Below are positions 10,871 through 22,632 of a stretch of 64,000 nucleotides of DNA, piece after piece. Source of the stretch: Neurospora crassa OR74A. Lineage: Eukaryota; Ascomycota; Sordariomycetes; Sordariales; Sordariaceae. Position 1 is the first letter of the stretch. Each line of letters opens with the position of its first letter. The DNA is taken from contig NC_026502.1 of the NCBI RefSeq assembly GCF_000182925.2, positions 248,001-312,000 on the forward strand. Reading direction: 5' to 3'. Below the pieces are notes generated by a model that saw only the letters and a program-made list of their open reading frames with translations, made no database searches and was not told the DNA's origin. The position numbers and the translations under genes are program-made.

Positions 10871-12842
10871 GCTGTTTGCATCAACCTACCAGGCGTTTGG
10901 AGTCTTTTTATTTCTGATTAATTTCTTCCTTCTCTTCTTTTTTTTTTTCTCTCTTTGTTCTTTCTTTTTTTCTTTTTCTTTTACTACTTTTTGGTGCTGC
11001 TGTTTTGCTTTTATTTTTCACGCAGCAATTTGTTTCATTATCGCAACATACCCCTTTTCTATATCACGACCGTCGGCGGCGCACTCAACGTGCTATGCTT
11101 CCAACAGGCTTTTTTTTTTTCTGTTTAGCTGGCATGGCTTTTGCTTATCTCTTTTGTCCACTGCAACACTGCATCCTATCATCTGGGGCGTTTGGAGGCT
11201 TCATACCTTATCTAATGTGTGAGATCAGTCGAGAGCGAGAGACAGAGCTGGGTCTCCATAACGAAGACCATGTATTAATCACAAGTACTGTAACACACCT
11301 GGTGCAGCCGCGGGCGATCATATACCCGGGGGGGCAACGGATCCACAGATGGGAGTTGTGTGGATGGGAAAGGGCGCCCTAATGGGAAGGAGGGGCTCGC
11401 TTTGGGCCGGCTCGGCTACTTAGGAGGGGAAGGAAAAGCAAAGTGGAAACTTAAACTACCTCTACCTAACAAAGGAAAAAGCAATTTCCAAATGAGTATA
11501 ATGTTACCAACTAAAGTCGAAACCGATTGGCCACTTTGTCACCTTGACTTCTTCTATTTCAATCAACGTGGGAGATTGCTTGGTTTGCAGTCTGCTTTGT
11601 ATTTCAGGTCCACTCTTTCCCAAAAACCAAGGAGTTCCTTGCAAGTAAGTAACCACGGGAAGGAAGGAACGACCAATGGCTAAACAACCAAACGTCGTAC
11701 GATCAAGGCGACGTACGACGGTGGGGGGCAAACTATCACAACCGGGCAGCTATCAAAACCACTACAAGTAAAAACCCTGTGTCTCAGATTCAGTTCTCTC
11801 AACACCGTCTGGGCAACTGCAAGGCACACGGCACCCCGCAATTTTTCGATATCTGCCCGAGACAAAATTCTTTGGGAGGGGGGTAGGTAGGTAGTGCACC
11901 GTTACTTACCGGTAATGGGTTGATGTAGCAGTCACTGAGCGAGAGAATGTCGAGACTCGAACCGTTTCGGCCGGGTAATGTTGCCGCTCGTAGAGGTAAC
12001 TTCAATATGAGTGGCCATTCGCTGTCAATAGTACTTAGGTACCTAGGTAAGTAAGTAGTCCCCCTCAAACTTGAATTGCCTCTATCCATCTCTACCTCTA
12101 CCTACCTCTACACACACACACACACACACACCTAACACCTACTAGAACTACCTAGGCCTTGTGAGCTTCATGTTGTGGAGTTTATTCGTTGTCAGCTTCC
12201 TTGTGGAGTTTCCCAGTCGGGTGGGTGGTCGTCAGCCTACCCTAGAAGTAATAGCGCCGAAAAAAAGAAGAAGACGAAGACTGACATGGAAGAGTACACT
12301 TGGAGGCGGGTTTTGTCCAATCGGTCGTCATCATTTTCTAGCAACCAGCGGCTTAAGTTCACTAGAGGGTACAGTAGTCTACACTTGGTTTCTTACTCGT
12401 CGCGGCTCTCCGGCTCCCCGGCTTTCCGGGTTCTTGGTTCGAACGGTGACTGCACTAAAGGCCTATACTAGAGAGCTGGAAAGCTGGAGGGTACCTACCT
12501 ACATATACATAGTACTAGTAAGTGTAGTTTACTGCATAGTAGTGTAGACTACTGCCGGCGGTAATTATGTGTTGTAATCTTGGAGTACATAATACATACA
12601 TAGAAAAAGGAAAATAACCTAAGAGGCAAACTACTAGGTAATGCACTGCGAAGGAGGGAGGGGTCCAACCATATCCTTGGGTAGGTAGGTAGGTATCCAT
12701 ACCTCACTTAGGTTTGCTTTTTTTTTTTTTTGTGGGAGCTCTTTTTTTTTTTTTGCTTTTTTACTTTTTGCTTCGCTCTTCTCAGTTCTCTCCTTTCGGC
12801 GATAGTACTTTGATTAAACCTACCTCTACCTAGGAAGCCGAG

Positions 12843-12871
<29 letters not shown>
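12843..12871. repeat. A homopolymer run (29)
   Basis: Twenty-nine consecutive A on the + strand lie about 100 bases from two T runs of eleven or more (12718-12731 and 12741-12754). The facing T and A runs could pair as a long hairpin. No coding frame flanks them and no target-site duplication was noticed, so a retroposed poly(A) tail is not supported. Confidence 0.85.
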
Positions 12872-12873
<2 letters not shown>

Positions 12874-15800
12874 ACTGCCGGTAAGAGATTGAGATCCATC
12901 TCTCCCGTCTCAAACTGTCATGTCAAGGAAGTTTTGCCTGGAGGTACTTACTATGCTACATGCTTGCCAAGAAAAGAAAATTGGACCAGACTCAGACGGC
13001 CCTATAAGGTTGTTTGACTGGGCTTGGGTTACCCTTAAGTCGCTGCCAGATCGGCATTTTGCATATTTCTTGTGTGCATGCATGCATGCATGCGGTGGGG
13101 AACTGGACGGAATGAAAAGTTGATGGAAAGGGGTTAGTTCTATCCAGTCTGTTACACTACATACCTGATGAGAGGTCTCTAGAGATCTATTGTAGATAGG
13201 TAGGTTCCGATGGCGAGCTGAGACGAGGGACTCGACTTTGTGGGTTTGGTGGCGATGAACCGGGCATGTGAATGGGGGAGTTTTTCTTCTTCTTCTAGGC
13301 ACTCACTCACTCACCAGGTAGAGGTACCTACACCTTTAGTGAGGTAGTGCCTGGCGCGTCGCAAGAAGAGAGTAGTAATCCCAATTCCGAACTTTGCTGG
13401 TAAGCAAGAGCGAGAGCATCGATCTGTCTGTCCTGTCATTCAAAGTTTGGTATGGCTTGCTCAGAGTACGGATTTGGTATTTCTGTGATGTAAAAGGCTA
13501 GAGTACCTACGCTACCTAGGTCATCATGCATAAGTCGCTTGTTCTTTCTCACTTTTTTCCTACCTTAGGTACACCCGACATAGAGGTACCTCGGTGATAA
13601 GCTACCTCTAACCTACCTACCATGGAACGCATCTGATAGGTCCACTTCAGCACACCAAGCCTAATCGTGAACCTGTGATTGAAGTTTTGCTTTTTCAGTA
13701 GAGCTAAGTACAGCGAACAGGCAGGTTAACGTACCCTCAAATCACGGGTCCAATTCCATCACCGGCCATAGGTCCAATGAGTAGAGGTAGGTAAGTATTC
13801 TATCACTTACCGCCTTTCTGCGAAACTTGACACTTTCTGGTCAATCTTGCGAATTGATGGAACAAAAGCTTCATCCAGAAGAAGGATTTAATTGCCCATT
13901 CCTGAGGTGCATCTTGAGGCTGTCTACTTATCAATTGGGTCTGATCACAGCAGAGATCTTGTCCTACCACATTTACCCCATACTTCTAACCGATGTTCAA
14001 AGACATTCCCGCTGTTGTTGTTGTGTGGGTGTGGGTACACAAAATAAGCCACCTGTCAAAGGAAGGAATCGCCTCCTCAGATGGATCAGTAAGGCCACCC
14101 GGATGTTGTTGTTGCAGGTACCCGCGCCCTACTGTTTTTTTTTGTCCTGGACCTGCATAATCGGTCATTCCGGTCGACATGGTGGTAGTGAAAGGGGAAT
14201 CACGGGTAGTGGTTGCAACCTTTTTACATAGGTCGCGATCAATCACTTCATCACGTACCTACATATATTCTGGGACAGCAGAATTAACCCCTCGTTCGAT
14301 CAAGGAAAACGGGCAGCTGTGTCTGTTGTGTGCCTGGATTTGCCGAGGAGGGGTACTGGAGAGTCCAAAGTTGAAAGTGGCAATGGTGTGTAGCTTACAT
14401 TACACCACAAACTGGCAGTGAGTCAAACCTCGATTGACTTTGTTCGTCCTTTTGGGAAAGCCATCTTTGCCGATCTGTATGCCGCATTCCGGCTTATGTG
14501 CGAATTGCGGAAGATGTAGGTTCATGCAATTCTGAAACCTTTAGATTGTCCACATATCGTTCATGTAAGAGCCTTTGAGTTACAGGGTCCAGTGATCATC
14601 CACAGGTAGTAGCCTCATGCATGGGAAATGATGAACAGTCAAAAGCCGCCGAAAGGGGTCTTCTGTTGTTATGCATGGCGATAGATGGCATGAGAATGAT
14701 TATCGTTCTTGGCGAGGACTCGGTGATAACCAAGATCGGAAACATGGAAACTGACAGGTCGCCGGTGCGGATGCCAGTGATTTGCAGGCTGCCTGGTAGT
14801 AGTCGAGGGGAGCTCATAGGAGGAGGAGGGGAATGCGAATTCCGATACTTGCCAGCCGAGCAAAGCTGAGAGAGAGAGGAGGGGTCCTCTTTCCCCAGAC
14901 TCTCGTCGTTTCTTCTTCCATCCATCATGCCATCATTTTTCCACACAGAGTTGATCGCCGATCATATCCATGGTAGGACCCCGAATTATTTTCTACGTGT
15001 TACTTTTTTTGCGCTTGCTCTGTTAGCTGTAGGTTACCTCTCGATAACTCTGATACCAACACGAGGAAGCTATTTTACCAACAGATGCAGCAAGTGTTAT
15101 TACCCGACTTGGCGGCAAACGAGATAGAAGTGTTATTTCTCCATCTGCATGACAACTAAGTATAACGCCCCGGTGGGGAGCTTGGATGACATGGGTTTCG
15201 GCAACCGGGCTTGGGATGCCGTCAGTTGTAGCATGGACTTGTAGGTGCGACTGCGATTGCGTGTTAATGCTGCACTGTACGGTGCCGCTGGCCGGTCGAA
15301 CGTGCGGCGTGGTCGGCTCCTACGATGGTTAGGTAGATGACTGAGTACAAGTTGGCAGTTGGTAGCATTTGAGGAACGAGGAACGAGAAAACGAAGAAAC
15401 AGATGGACGGGTGCAACCAACCAACCAACAATTAAGGCAGGTTTCGCCTCGGGTAGAGTAGCAATCTGGACCGAACGGAAGGCTCAGCTCTCACGGGGTC
15501 TAGTTCTAGAGTATGGATCGTCACTGGACTGGGCTCCTCTAGTGTAAGGCCTCGCTCGAGGTCGCAACTGAACTGGGTCGCACAGCGCTTGGTACGTTCC
15601 GGTGACTCGGTTCTTGGTTTTTGGTGTGTATATGTACTTAACGGATGGAGTACTGTAACGACGGGGTCCGTCGGATGATGACCTCCAAGGATAAGTAAGT
15701 AACCGAACGTCAAGGATGGCGTGTGGGACAGGACCAACACCGACCCTTCCTCGTGAGGCTGGCCACTCATAACGCAGAAAAGAGGCATCGTATCATGGTG

Positions 15801-16685
15801 TACACTACCATACATACTGTGTAGAGATATCCATCACCATCCTGGTTTTGATCGCCCACCATCTTCTCTTGGCATTTTCCCACTTGGGAGACCTACCCTG
15901 GAGGTGAATTTTGAATTGTGGTTGGCTAGAAAAACGAGCAGGCCGGATACGGCACTACCATAGTAGCGTATTACAACAAAAGATGGAGGGTGTGACGAGG
16001 CGTGCGAGGCTTGAGGAAGCTGGCTACGGTGGTGACAGCCTGTCAAGATGGAAAATGTCAAGTGAAGTGAGGGGTAACACAGACACGGGTGCTCCCAGAG
16101 CCACACGGTCATGTGTTTTCTCTCTCTTTCGCTCCGCTTAGCTTAGCTGTGGTTCACGTCGGTTCCGTTCGGGTAGGTGGCCCGGAACGGTGTTGTTGCA
16201 GTGGTGATGGAGGGGCAGTTGCCGTGTTGGTTGTTCGGGGCATGGTGGCTTGAAGTAATTCCACTTGGCAGATGGAGGGGTTAATTGCTAGTGTAGGGTG
16301 TGTTAGGGTGGAAGGCACGCTGAGTACCTATCGACATAGGTACTAGTGCTGCGCTCTTCCTAACAATTTATCCGACGGCAGGAGCTCTTCCGTGAAGATT
16401 TCCAGTCAGTTCCCTTTAAAAGCTTTGCTTATGTGTGTTGACAACCGTGGAAGAAGGAGTGGAGTGGTGGTGATGCTGACAGTTAATGCAAGTTTGGTGC
16501 CCTGTCGCTTAACACCGGCTCACGGGATGGAAGCCAAGCAGGCGCACAGCAGGTAGACAGTAGAGTAATAGCTGTTAGTGCTAGTATGTGGCTCTCCGTG
16601 AATCTCTAACAGCTTTGGCCGCATTGGGATGAACTGCCCTGCTCCTGCTTGGCCATCTTGTGCATCGCCTCATTCAACCTTCCCT

Positions 16686-16758
16686 CACCACCACCATCAT
16701 CACCATCACCATCACCACCACCACCACCACCACCACCACCACCACCACCACCACCAAC
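16686..16758. repeat. (CCA)n/(CAT) trinucleotide repeat
   Basis: A run of CAC/CCA triplets about 70 bases long sits roughly 165 bases upstream of the ATG at 16924. It probably lies in the promoter or leader of the F-box-like gene. Frames through it are polyproline, polyhistidine or polythreonine and end soon after, so it is not counted as coding. Confidence 0.85.
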
Positions 16759-16923
16759 ACCATCGCCGGCAGCCACCAATAACGTGACTCATGCTGTCCA
16801 GCATCTCCCGCCTCCCGGAAATGGCTCAACATCTCTTTTTCCGGAAATCCATCAATCCTACGACTTGCTACTCCCGGGCAGTACATTGAATTAATATCAA
16901 CATCACATCCATCAACAGTCAAT

Positions 16924-19900
16924 ATGCCGGAAACAGGCCTGCCGTCATACCAGGAGGCTACCAGGACGCTGGACTGGCTGGAGCTGGTTGGCCCCTCCAT
17001 CTCGATTCGGGACTATGCCCGACTCTGCCGTGTGTCCAGGCACTTTTGCGATTATTTCCTCCCCCGGCTCTGGACCGATCCGTTTGCCATGTGCTACGCC
17101 CTCGACGAGCTAACTGACAGGCTGGATGGGGGAATCTCGAGAACCGAACTGTTCACGCGTACCGTTCCTAATGCCCGTTTGAGCACCCGTTCCCTGGTTT
17201 TCGCCCTCACTCCACGCATCAGGGACTGGCCATCCATGCTCGATCGTTACGTGCCCTCCTCCTGGCTCCCCAACGTGCGCTGTATGACCATGATTGATTG
17301 TCCTCCCCCAAGTGATCACGAACATAGATTCCAGATCAGCGTTAGCCAAATCCTAACCCAACCCTATGTCGTGGCTGCCGTCACGTGTGATGGGCTGCGA
17401 GTTCAATGGCCTGACCGTGAACAGTTCCGGAAAGTCGTCTACTTTGATGACTCTCGGGTTTACAATCAAGGTGGACACGCCCTGCCGGTCTTCAAGAATA
17501 TGCACAGCCTACGCATCCTGAGGGCGACCGGCCACAATATGGGAGACTCGAACGCTGCAAAAATCCTGGACCAACTTTGGCAGTGGTTGTGGAGTCTGGA
17601 TCTCTCCAACAACCGCTTGTCCGATCGTTGTCTCCAAGCTGTCGCGAAGCATGGCCTCTGGGGTTCTCGGCGGCTCGGGACACGTGAGGATGATGGATCA
17701 TGCTCATGTGTTGGCCGCGGCTATCGTCACGAACTGGAAGGATCTGTATGCTCGAGCGAGATGGGTCTCTTCATTCACGAAACACCCTGGACCGAGGACT
17801 TGCGTTTGTATCATCCCCGGAGGTACCATGAGGACAGCCCCGAATATGTATTCGGGGCAAACCCGTTCGACACCGTCCCAGAGTCTGAAATAGTAAGAAG
17901 GAGAGTCTTTGATGACTCGCTTGATGCTGTCATCAAAGCCATCTGCTTGGAGAAGACTGTTTTGTCGATTTATAATCTCGAGATTTACCAACGTCCCCAT
18001 TGGGGCATCACTCATCTCTACCTCAATCAGAATCCTATGATCACAGCCGAAGGCTTCAAGTCATTCATGGAGCTTGGGCTCGAGCAGTTGCAGCGCTTTG
18101 AATGCGACTCCATGCTGTGTATGACTGAAGCCGACATGTCTCGATTCAACGAGTACTACCACGACTCCAGGGCCGTGCCATCATCGGTGTCTGGCTGCAA
18201 GACCCAGGCGCTAGCCGGCATTTTAGGTCTCTCTCATCTGTTCCGCCCTGTCTTTTCTAACCTGCAGATCTTACGTATCCATCACTCCTTGGTCACAAAT
18301 CTACCCTCACTGGTGGGATTCGATGATCTATCTGCCCTGGAGAAGATATGGTTCGCCGAAACCTTCCTCCTCCCTCGAGCCGACCTAGTCTTTCCCAACC
18401 CCTTTCATCCAGAAATGAACCCCTGGCTGAGTTCTCTGACCCTGACGCACATCCCGCGGTACTCTACCGGGCCTTTGATCGAGAGACTCAAGGGATTGTT
18501 GAAAGCTGCATGGTTTCAGGAACAGACAATCGCCAAGCTGAGGGCAGAGTATCGCCGTGTCCAATCACGCCATCCACCCCCGCTGCTTACCGGACTGCGC
18601 AAGATCTTTCTCGAATTTGATACGGACCTGCGTGAGAAGCAAGGGAAGGGCCAAACGTTAGAGGATTTTGATGCTGAAGCTTTGCTCAATAGCGGTGCTA
18701 CTGAGGAGTTTCACACATTTGGGGGATTTACTCGCAGCAGCAACAGCCACGGCACAAGCGGCCCATCAACTTCGTCCGCTGTGAGACATGTCAATGCCAA
18801 CAACAACGGTACGACAAGGTCCCGGCGGCAACAACCGCAACACGGCTCAGAATTGGACCGACTAGGCACCGAGACATCATGGGTCCGAGCGGTGCTACAG
18901 TCCCGACACCAGAAATGGCCACAGGAAGTTGAACGCCGGGCGCATGAAAACCTTGATTGGAATCAGCCGATCAACGTGACATCCATCTCCAAGGCGGCGT
19001 CTGGGAAGACCAAGGTGTTCGTTGGGTATCATCATGAAGGTCACAGCCGACCGGGGCTCAACAACAACGGCGCGTCCTCGTCTCAGCTAGCATCACCATC
19101 AGTTCAGGATCTATACGATCCATGGCAATCCCCCTACCCTTCACGAGAACAAGCCCGAGAACTACCAGCGCTTCCCCCATTACTAGAACAGATACAGAGA
19201 CGAGCCAACTCCCTACTCCCCCAACCACCCGCCTACACGGCTTGGCCCATTCCCCCATCCACCCCATTACCACCACCAGCAGAAACTCCAGACCTCCTAA
19301 CCCCTGTTCCCCCCTGTTACACCTCCTTCCCCTACTTCCTCTCCCCCCAAGAGAAGCAAGCCTCCATCAACACTTATAATTTCCTCGTTTCTCGCGTGTT
19401 GTGGTTGTATCCGAACAGCGTCCGTGACCCTGGCGATAGGGCGGATCCCTCAGCTGCTGGCCATGCTGGTTCTGCTGGGTCCCCAACTGCTAGTCCCAAT
19501 GCTTCCAGTACTTTCAATGCCTCTAGTGTGTTTAGTGCTTATGAAGGTCCTTGTGGTCCCGGTGATTTCGAGCGAAATGAGCTACTACGAGTCTTTGGTC
19601 CCATCATGGCTGCAACACCGAGTATGGTGAGGGCGGGGGTGCCGACACAGTCTCTTCCGCAGGCGGCGGGTGAAGGGGGTGGAGGGGGGGAAGGGGGTGA
19701 AATGGAGGGTGAACGATTATATCAACCTGATCAAATCGTACGGCGGCAGATGGAACAAGATGTACGTCAAGCTGCGGACAGTCAAGCGAGGGCAGCGGCG
19801 GCGGGGAGAAAAGGAGTAGGAGCAGGATGCTATGTATTCTGGTCAGCTTGGAAAGCCGGTCTTTTCGGGGATGTTGTCTTTCCGGCTTCTTCGTCTACGT

Positions 19901-20382
19901 CTTCTGTTTCCCGGGATGGGCATGGTGGGTTGGACGGTCACGGTGAAAGCCAGAACAATGGGAGTCTCTCGGGCGAGCGAATGGCTGGTGGTGATGGTGC
20001 TGGTGGACAAGACAGCGAGGCAAACACTGGCAACGCAGCAAAGCCAGAGAGAGAAACTAGCGCAAGCAAGCGAAACCTCTTGAGAAAAGACATGCGCCGT
20101 CCTACGCAGGAGGAATTGGGGCAGATGAAGGATGTGATTGAGGAGCTCAAGAAGTTCAGGCGTTTGACTGGTGGTGGAGGGAGTAGTAAGAGTTATTGTT
20201 CCAAGGACAAGGGAAAGGGAAAACAAAAGGCTACGGCCGTGACTGCGGATGATGGGTCTCCTGGTGGAAATGATCAAGAGGGTGGTGAGCAAAATGAAGA
20301 CAGTAAATGGGCAGGTAAACATTGGATGGGTGAGTTGAAGGTTATTAGGAAACAACCGGAACCGGAGGGAGGGGGCTTTTAG
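16924..20382 (+). CDS. F-box-like / leucine-rich-repeat protein
   Basis: A single exon encodes 1152 residues, starting at CAATATGCCGG. Near the N-terminus (about residues 14-55) a segment with LCRVSRHFCDYFLPRLWTDP resembles a fungal F-box-like helix set, where a Leu/Val core is followed by a Trp. Leu-rich-repeat-like lines follow, for example LWSLDLSNNRLSD (about 222-234) and ITHLYLNQNPMI (about 362). From about residue 590 to the end the chain is low complexity: Ser/Asn/Gly, then Pro-rich, then Gly/Glu and Lys-rich. If the F-box reading is right it would be a substrate receptor of an SCF ubiquitin ligase, recognising targets through the repeats; this is inference. The length is unusual for fungal F-box/LRR proteins because of the long disordered tail. 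It converges with SPT20. A plain LRR protein without a true F-box is the main alternative. Confidence 0.75.
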   Translation: MPETGLPSYQEATRTLDWLELVGPSISIRDYARLCRVSRHFCDYFLPRLWTDPFAMCYALDELTDRLDGGISRTELFTRTVPNARLSTRSLVFALTPRIRDWPSMLDRYVPSSWLPNVRCMTMIDCPPPSDHEHRFQISVSQILTQPYVVAAVTCDGLRVQWPDREQFRKVVYFDDSRVYNQGGHALPVFKNMHSLRILRATGHNMGDSNAAKILDQLWQWLWSLDLSNNRLSDRCLQAVAKHGLWGSRRLGTREDDGSCSCVGRGYRHELEGSVCSSEMGLFIHETPWTEDLRLYHPRRYHEDSPEYVFGANPFDTVPESEIVRRRVFDDSLDAVIKAICLEKTVLSIYNLEIYQRPHWGITHLYLNQNPMITAEGFKSFMELGLEQLQRFECDSMLCMTEADMSRFNEYYHDSRAVPSSVSGCKTQALAGILGLSHLFRPVFSNLQILRIHHSLVTNLPSLVGFDDLSALEKIWFAETFLLPRADLVFPNPFHPEMNPWLSSLTLTHIPRYSTGPLIERLKGLLKAAWFQEQTIAKLRAEYRRVQSRHPPPLLTGLRKIFLEFDTDLREKQGKGQTLEDFDAEALLNSGATEEFHTFGGFTRSSNSHGTSGPSTSSAVRHVNANNNGTTRSRRQQPQHGSELDRLGTETSWVRAVLQSRHQKWPQEVERRAHENLDWNQPINVTSISKAASGKTKVFVGYHHEGHSRPGLNNNGASSSQLASPSVQDLYDPWQSPYPSREQARELPALPPLLEQIQRRANSLLPQPPAYTAWPIPPSTPLPPPAETPDLLTPVPPCYTSFPYFLSPQEKQASINTYNFLVSRVLWLYPNSVRDPGDRADPSAAGHAGSAGSPTASPNASSTFNASSVFSAYEGPCGPGDFERNELLRVFGPIMAATPSMVRAGVPTQSLPQAAGEGGGGGEGGEMEGERLYQPDQIVRRQMEQDVRQAADSQARAAAAGRKGVGAGCYVFWSAWKAGLFGDVVFPASSSTSSVSRDGHGGLDGHGESQNNGSLSGERMAGGDGAGGQDSEANTGNAAKPERETSASKRNLLRKDMRRPTQEELGQMKDVIEELKKFRRLTGGGGSSKSYCSKDKGKGKQKATAVTADDGSPGGNDQEGGEQNEDSKWAGKHWMGELKVIRKQPEPEGGGF

Positions 20383-20819
20383 GAGAGGGACCTCTAGGTT
20401 GGTATGGATGCCTAGAGATTGGATAGATAGGTATATTAGATAGCAGCGTGAGAGAGACGTACAGCGGGTTGTTATAATAAAAAAGAGTAGACGGTACACA
20501 TGTATTTAGAATGTCAGAGCTAGCAGCAGCGTAGTAGAAGTGAGTATGCTTTGATTTGCAACCCCGTAATTCATCAAGTCTGTTCTCACTATTACTCTTA
20601 CCAACCACTACCTATTCTAGTATACCACTGTCTGTGCCCATGGCCGTCCATATCTCCTAAACATAAACACTGTTCAACGGACAAGAGCTTCTGAATAACA
20701 ACATCTTAGTTGTAAGACCAATAAATCATTTTGCCCAAGGTAATTGATACCAAGAATGAGTTTTCACGCACGCTATTCAAACTTATAGTGGTAGAAGTAG
20801 ATGATGAATACACGAATTG

Positions 20820-20935
20820 GAAAAGGAGAAAAAAAAAAAAAAGAGAAAAGAACAAAAAAATAGGAAAAAAAAGGGAAGAAAGAAATAAACAGAAAAAAAG
20901 AGAAGAACAAGAAAAAAGAAGAAGAAAAAGAAATT
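20820..20935. repeat. Long A/G-rich (purine) tract
   Basis: About 115 bases on the + strand are almost entirely A and G. They give a Lys/Glu/Arg-only peptide in one frame and polyphenylalanine in the other strand. This is simple sequence, not a gene, and could adopt triplex structure. Confidence 0.8.
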
Positions 20936-21094
20936 AAAACAGAGGATCAACAGAAAAAAAGGAAGCACCAAATAGGGAACAGGACAAAAAGCCAAAGTAC
21001 CTGACCTCAGGGGTTGGTTGAACTCAGCAAGGTCCAGTCGAGACTTACGCAGTAGTAGTAGTAGTAGTAGGGTTTATGCCGATACATCCAACAA

Positions 21095-21118
21095 CCCCCC
21101 CCCCCCCCCCCCCCCCCC
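21095..21118. repeat. C homopolymer run (24)
   Basis: Twenty-four consecutive C on the + strand, so a 24-base G run on the other strand. A pure CT-dinucleotide tract follows closely at 21140-21162. Confidence 0.92.
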
Positions 21119-21588
21119 TCTTCCGATGAAATGCTTTCATTTCTCTCTCTCTCTCTCTCTCCCCCTCCCTCCCTTTTCTTCCTATAAACATAAATTTCCT
21201 GGTGTGTGTGCATGTGTTTCAGTCTGTTTTTTTGGGTGCTGCAATGGAGTCACATCACAGAGGAGGGCGAAGCAAGGCAGAGAGTACCATAGGTAATTAA
21301 TGTCGGAGGACTGACTACCTCTAGGTAACTAACTGACTGTCCATGTCCACTTTCATTCAGTATTCATCCTTACGAACTAACATACTACTAAACTACTTTC
21401 GCGTGGTTTCGCAGGGGAATATGGAGTGGAACGTATTACCATCTGAAGCTTTGGCTGCCCCGTGGAAAGTTTATAAACCGTCAACGTCCATAAGTGAGTG
21501 AGTAAATCTGATCTTTGACCTTTGATCTTTGTTCATTTCCATTTTCAGTATGGTATGTAGCTAGGTATATTGCTTGCTTGCTATTTGC

Positions 21589-21626
21589 TACCTACCTGCC
21601 TACCTACCTACCTACCTACCTACCCT
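21589..21626. repeat. (TACC)n microsatellite
   Basis: A run of TACC units, with one TGCC variant, matches the array at 806-841 and the half-site of the dispersed TACCTAGGTA palindrome. Confidence 0.88.
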
Positions 21627-22038
21627 ACCCAACCTCATTCATACCTGGATGAACAATGAGAAACCATATGATAAGAAGCAATGAAGCACTTGATGAAGAA
21701 CCAGAGTCCAGAAGCCATGAAGAACCATAAAAAATGTTGGATATCTCAACTGCGTAACGAAAGAGAAGCAAAACAATCCTTTGTGTAATAGCGCTGCCAT
21801 TGATGATGGATCATCCAATTCCTATCCTTTTCCGCAATTCCTATTGCCTGTTTCCTGTTTCCTATTTCATATCGCCTGTTTCCCGTTTCCTGATGATTCC
21901 TCCAAAAGCAACCAACCCCCATCGAGTTTACTGCCAGAGTCAGGGTATAAAAAGACCTATATATGCATGGGGGAACAAAATCTAGAAATGTACACACGCC
22001 ATCAATCAGTCCAAATGCCTCCAATTCCAAAGGCAGGG

Positions 22039-22632
22039 TCACGTCTGTCCTTGACTCTTTGAGCGTTCGTGTTGAGATTCGGCTTGAGCAGCCTGCTCGT
22101 TTTGTTCCTGCTCCTGCTTTTGCTGCCGCTGTAGAGCTCTCTTTTCCCGCTGATATTTCTTCATGCGCTCTCGATGAAGCCTTGCCTGTCTTTGCCTCTC
22201 TGATTCGATATGAGGTCCAGGTTGGGTAGCCTGCTCGTCCTTCTCCTGCTGCAGCAAAGCTTTGTTATTCCAATACCATTTCCTATCGTACTCATGCTTA
22301 CGCCTTCTTTCCCTTACACTGGGTGATTCGGCTTGAGGTTCAGTTTGAGTAGCTTGCTCATCCTGCTGCCCTATCTCCTTGGACTCTCGATCAAGCAGCT
22401 CCTGTCTTTCCTTTTGTTCTTCCCTGCGATTCTCTATCTCAACAGGAATCAGGCCATGCTACATCGCCTGTTGTCCCTGTTGATCCTGTTGCTCAGACAT
22501 GATCATCCCCTGTTGCACTTCGCCCTGTTGCTGCTGACCTTGTTGCTCTTGAGCCTCTTGCTGATCACTTCCATCCCCATGACCATCGTCGTCTTCCTCT
22601 ATATCAACTCCAGGAACGTCAGGAGGAACGTC
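22039..22632 (-). other. Protein-like in-frame extension beyond the SPT20 stop
   Basis: Immediately after the SPT20 TAG the same reading frame stays protein-like for 594 bases. It is interrupted only by one further TAG at 22459-22461 and ends at a TGA at 22039-22041. The first part is Gln/Glu/Asp-rich. The last 70 residues are strongly helical and charged, with ERQRQARLHRERMKKYQREK. Composition continues the Gln-rich style of SPT20. It could be the ancestral SPT20 C-terminus cut off by nonsense changes, a read-through or alternatively spliced tail, or a separate small gene (an ATG-less frame, or one starting near 22250). A weak 54-base candidate intron, 22599-22652 (donor GTAATC, CTGAC, acceptor ATAG), would remove only the first TAG in frame. 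Confidence 0.45.

Larger units (their letters stand above)
10871..16923. other. 6 kb region with no supported gene
   Basis: The first ~150 bases after the C2H2 stop are T/C-rich (polypyrimidine at about 10920-10985) and probably form its 3' UTR. Beyond that only short frames without protein character occur. The region contains TACCTAGGTA-type motifs (for example near 12040, 13515 and 13600), long T and A runs near 12720-12870, and CA repeats at 12110-12130. Nothing resembling a tRNA, rRNA or transposon was seen. The final few hundred bases are likely promoter and leader of the gene at 16924. Confidence 0.55.
20383..22038. other. Intergenic region between the F-box-like gene and the SPT20 tail
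   Basis: This region lies between convergent coding frames, so both 3' UTRs should fall here. It holds a purine-only style tract at about 20820-20935, a 24-base C run, a CTCT tract, a (TACC)n array near 21590-21626 and a TTTGATC-rich patch. No gene is supported. Confidence 0.6.

Noticed and set aside
12425-12450. Possible tRNA B box GGTTCGAAC
   Set aside because: The five bases on each side do not pair, and no A box lies at the right distance.
12843-12871. A run read as the poly(A) tail of a retroposed gene or LINE
   Set aside because: No coding remnant upstream, no target-site duplication seen, and similar runs occur elsewhere as plain homopolymers.
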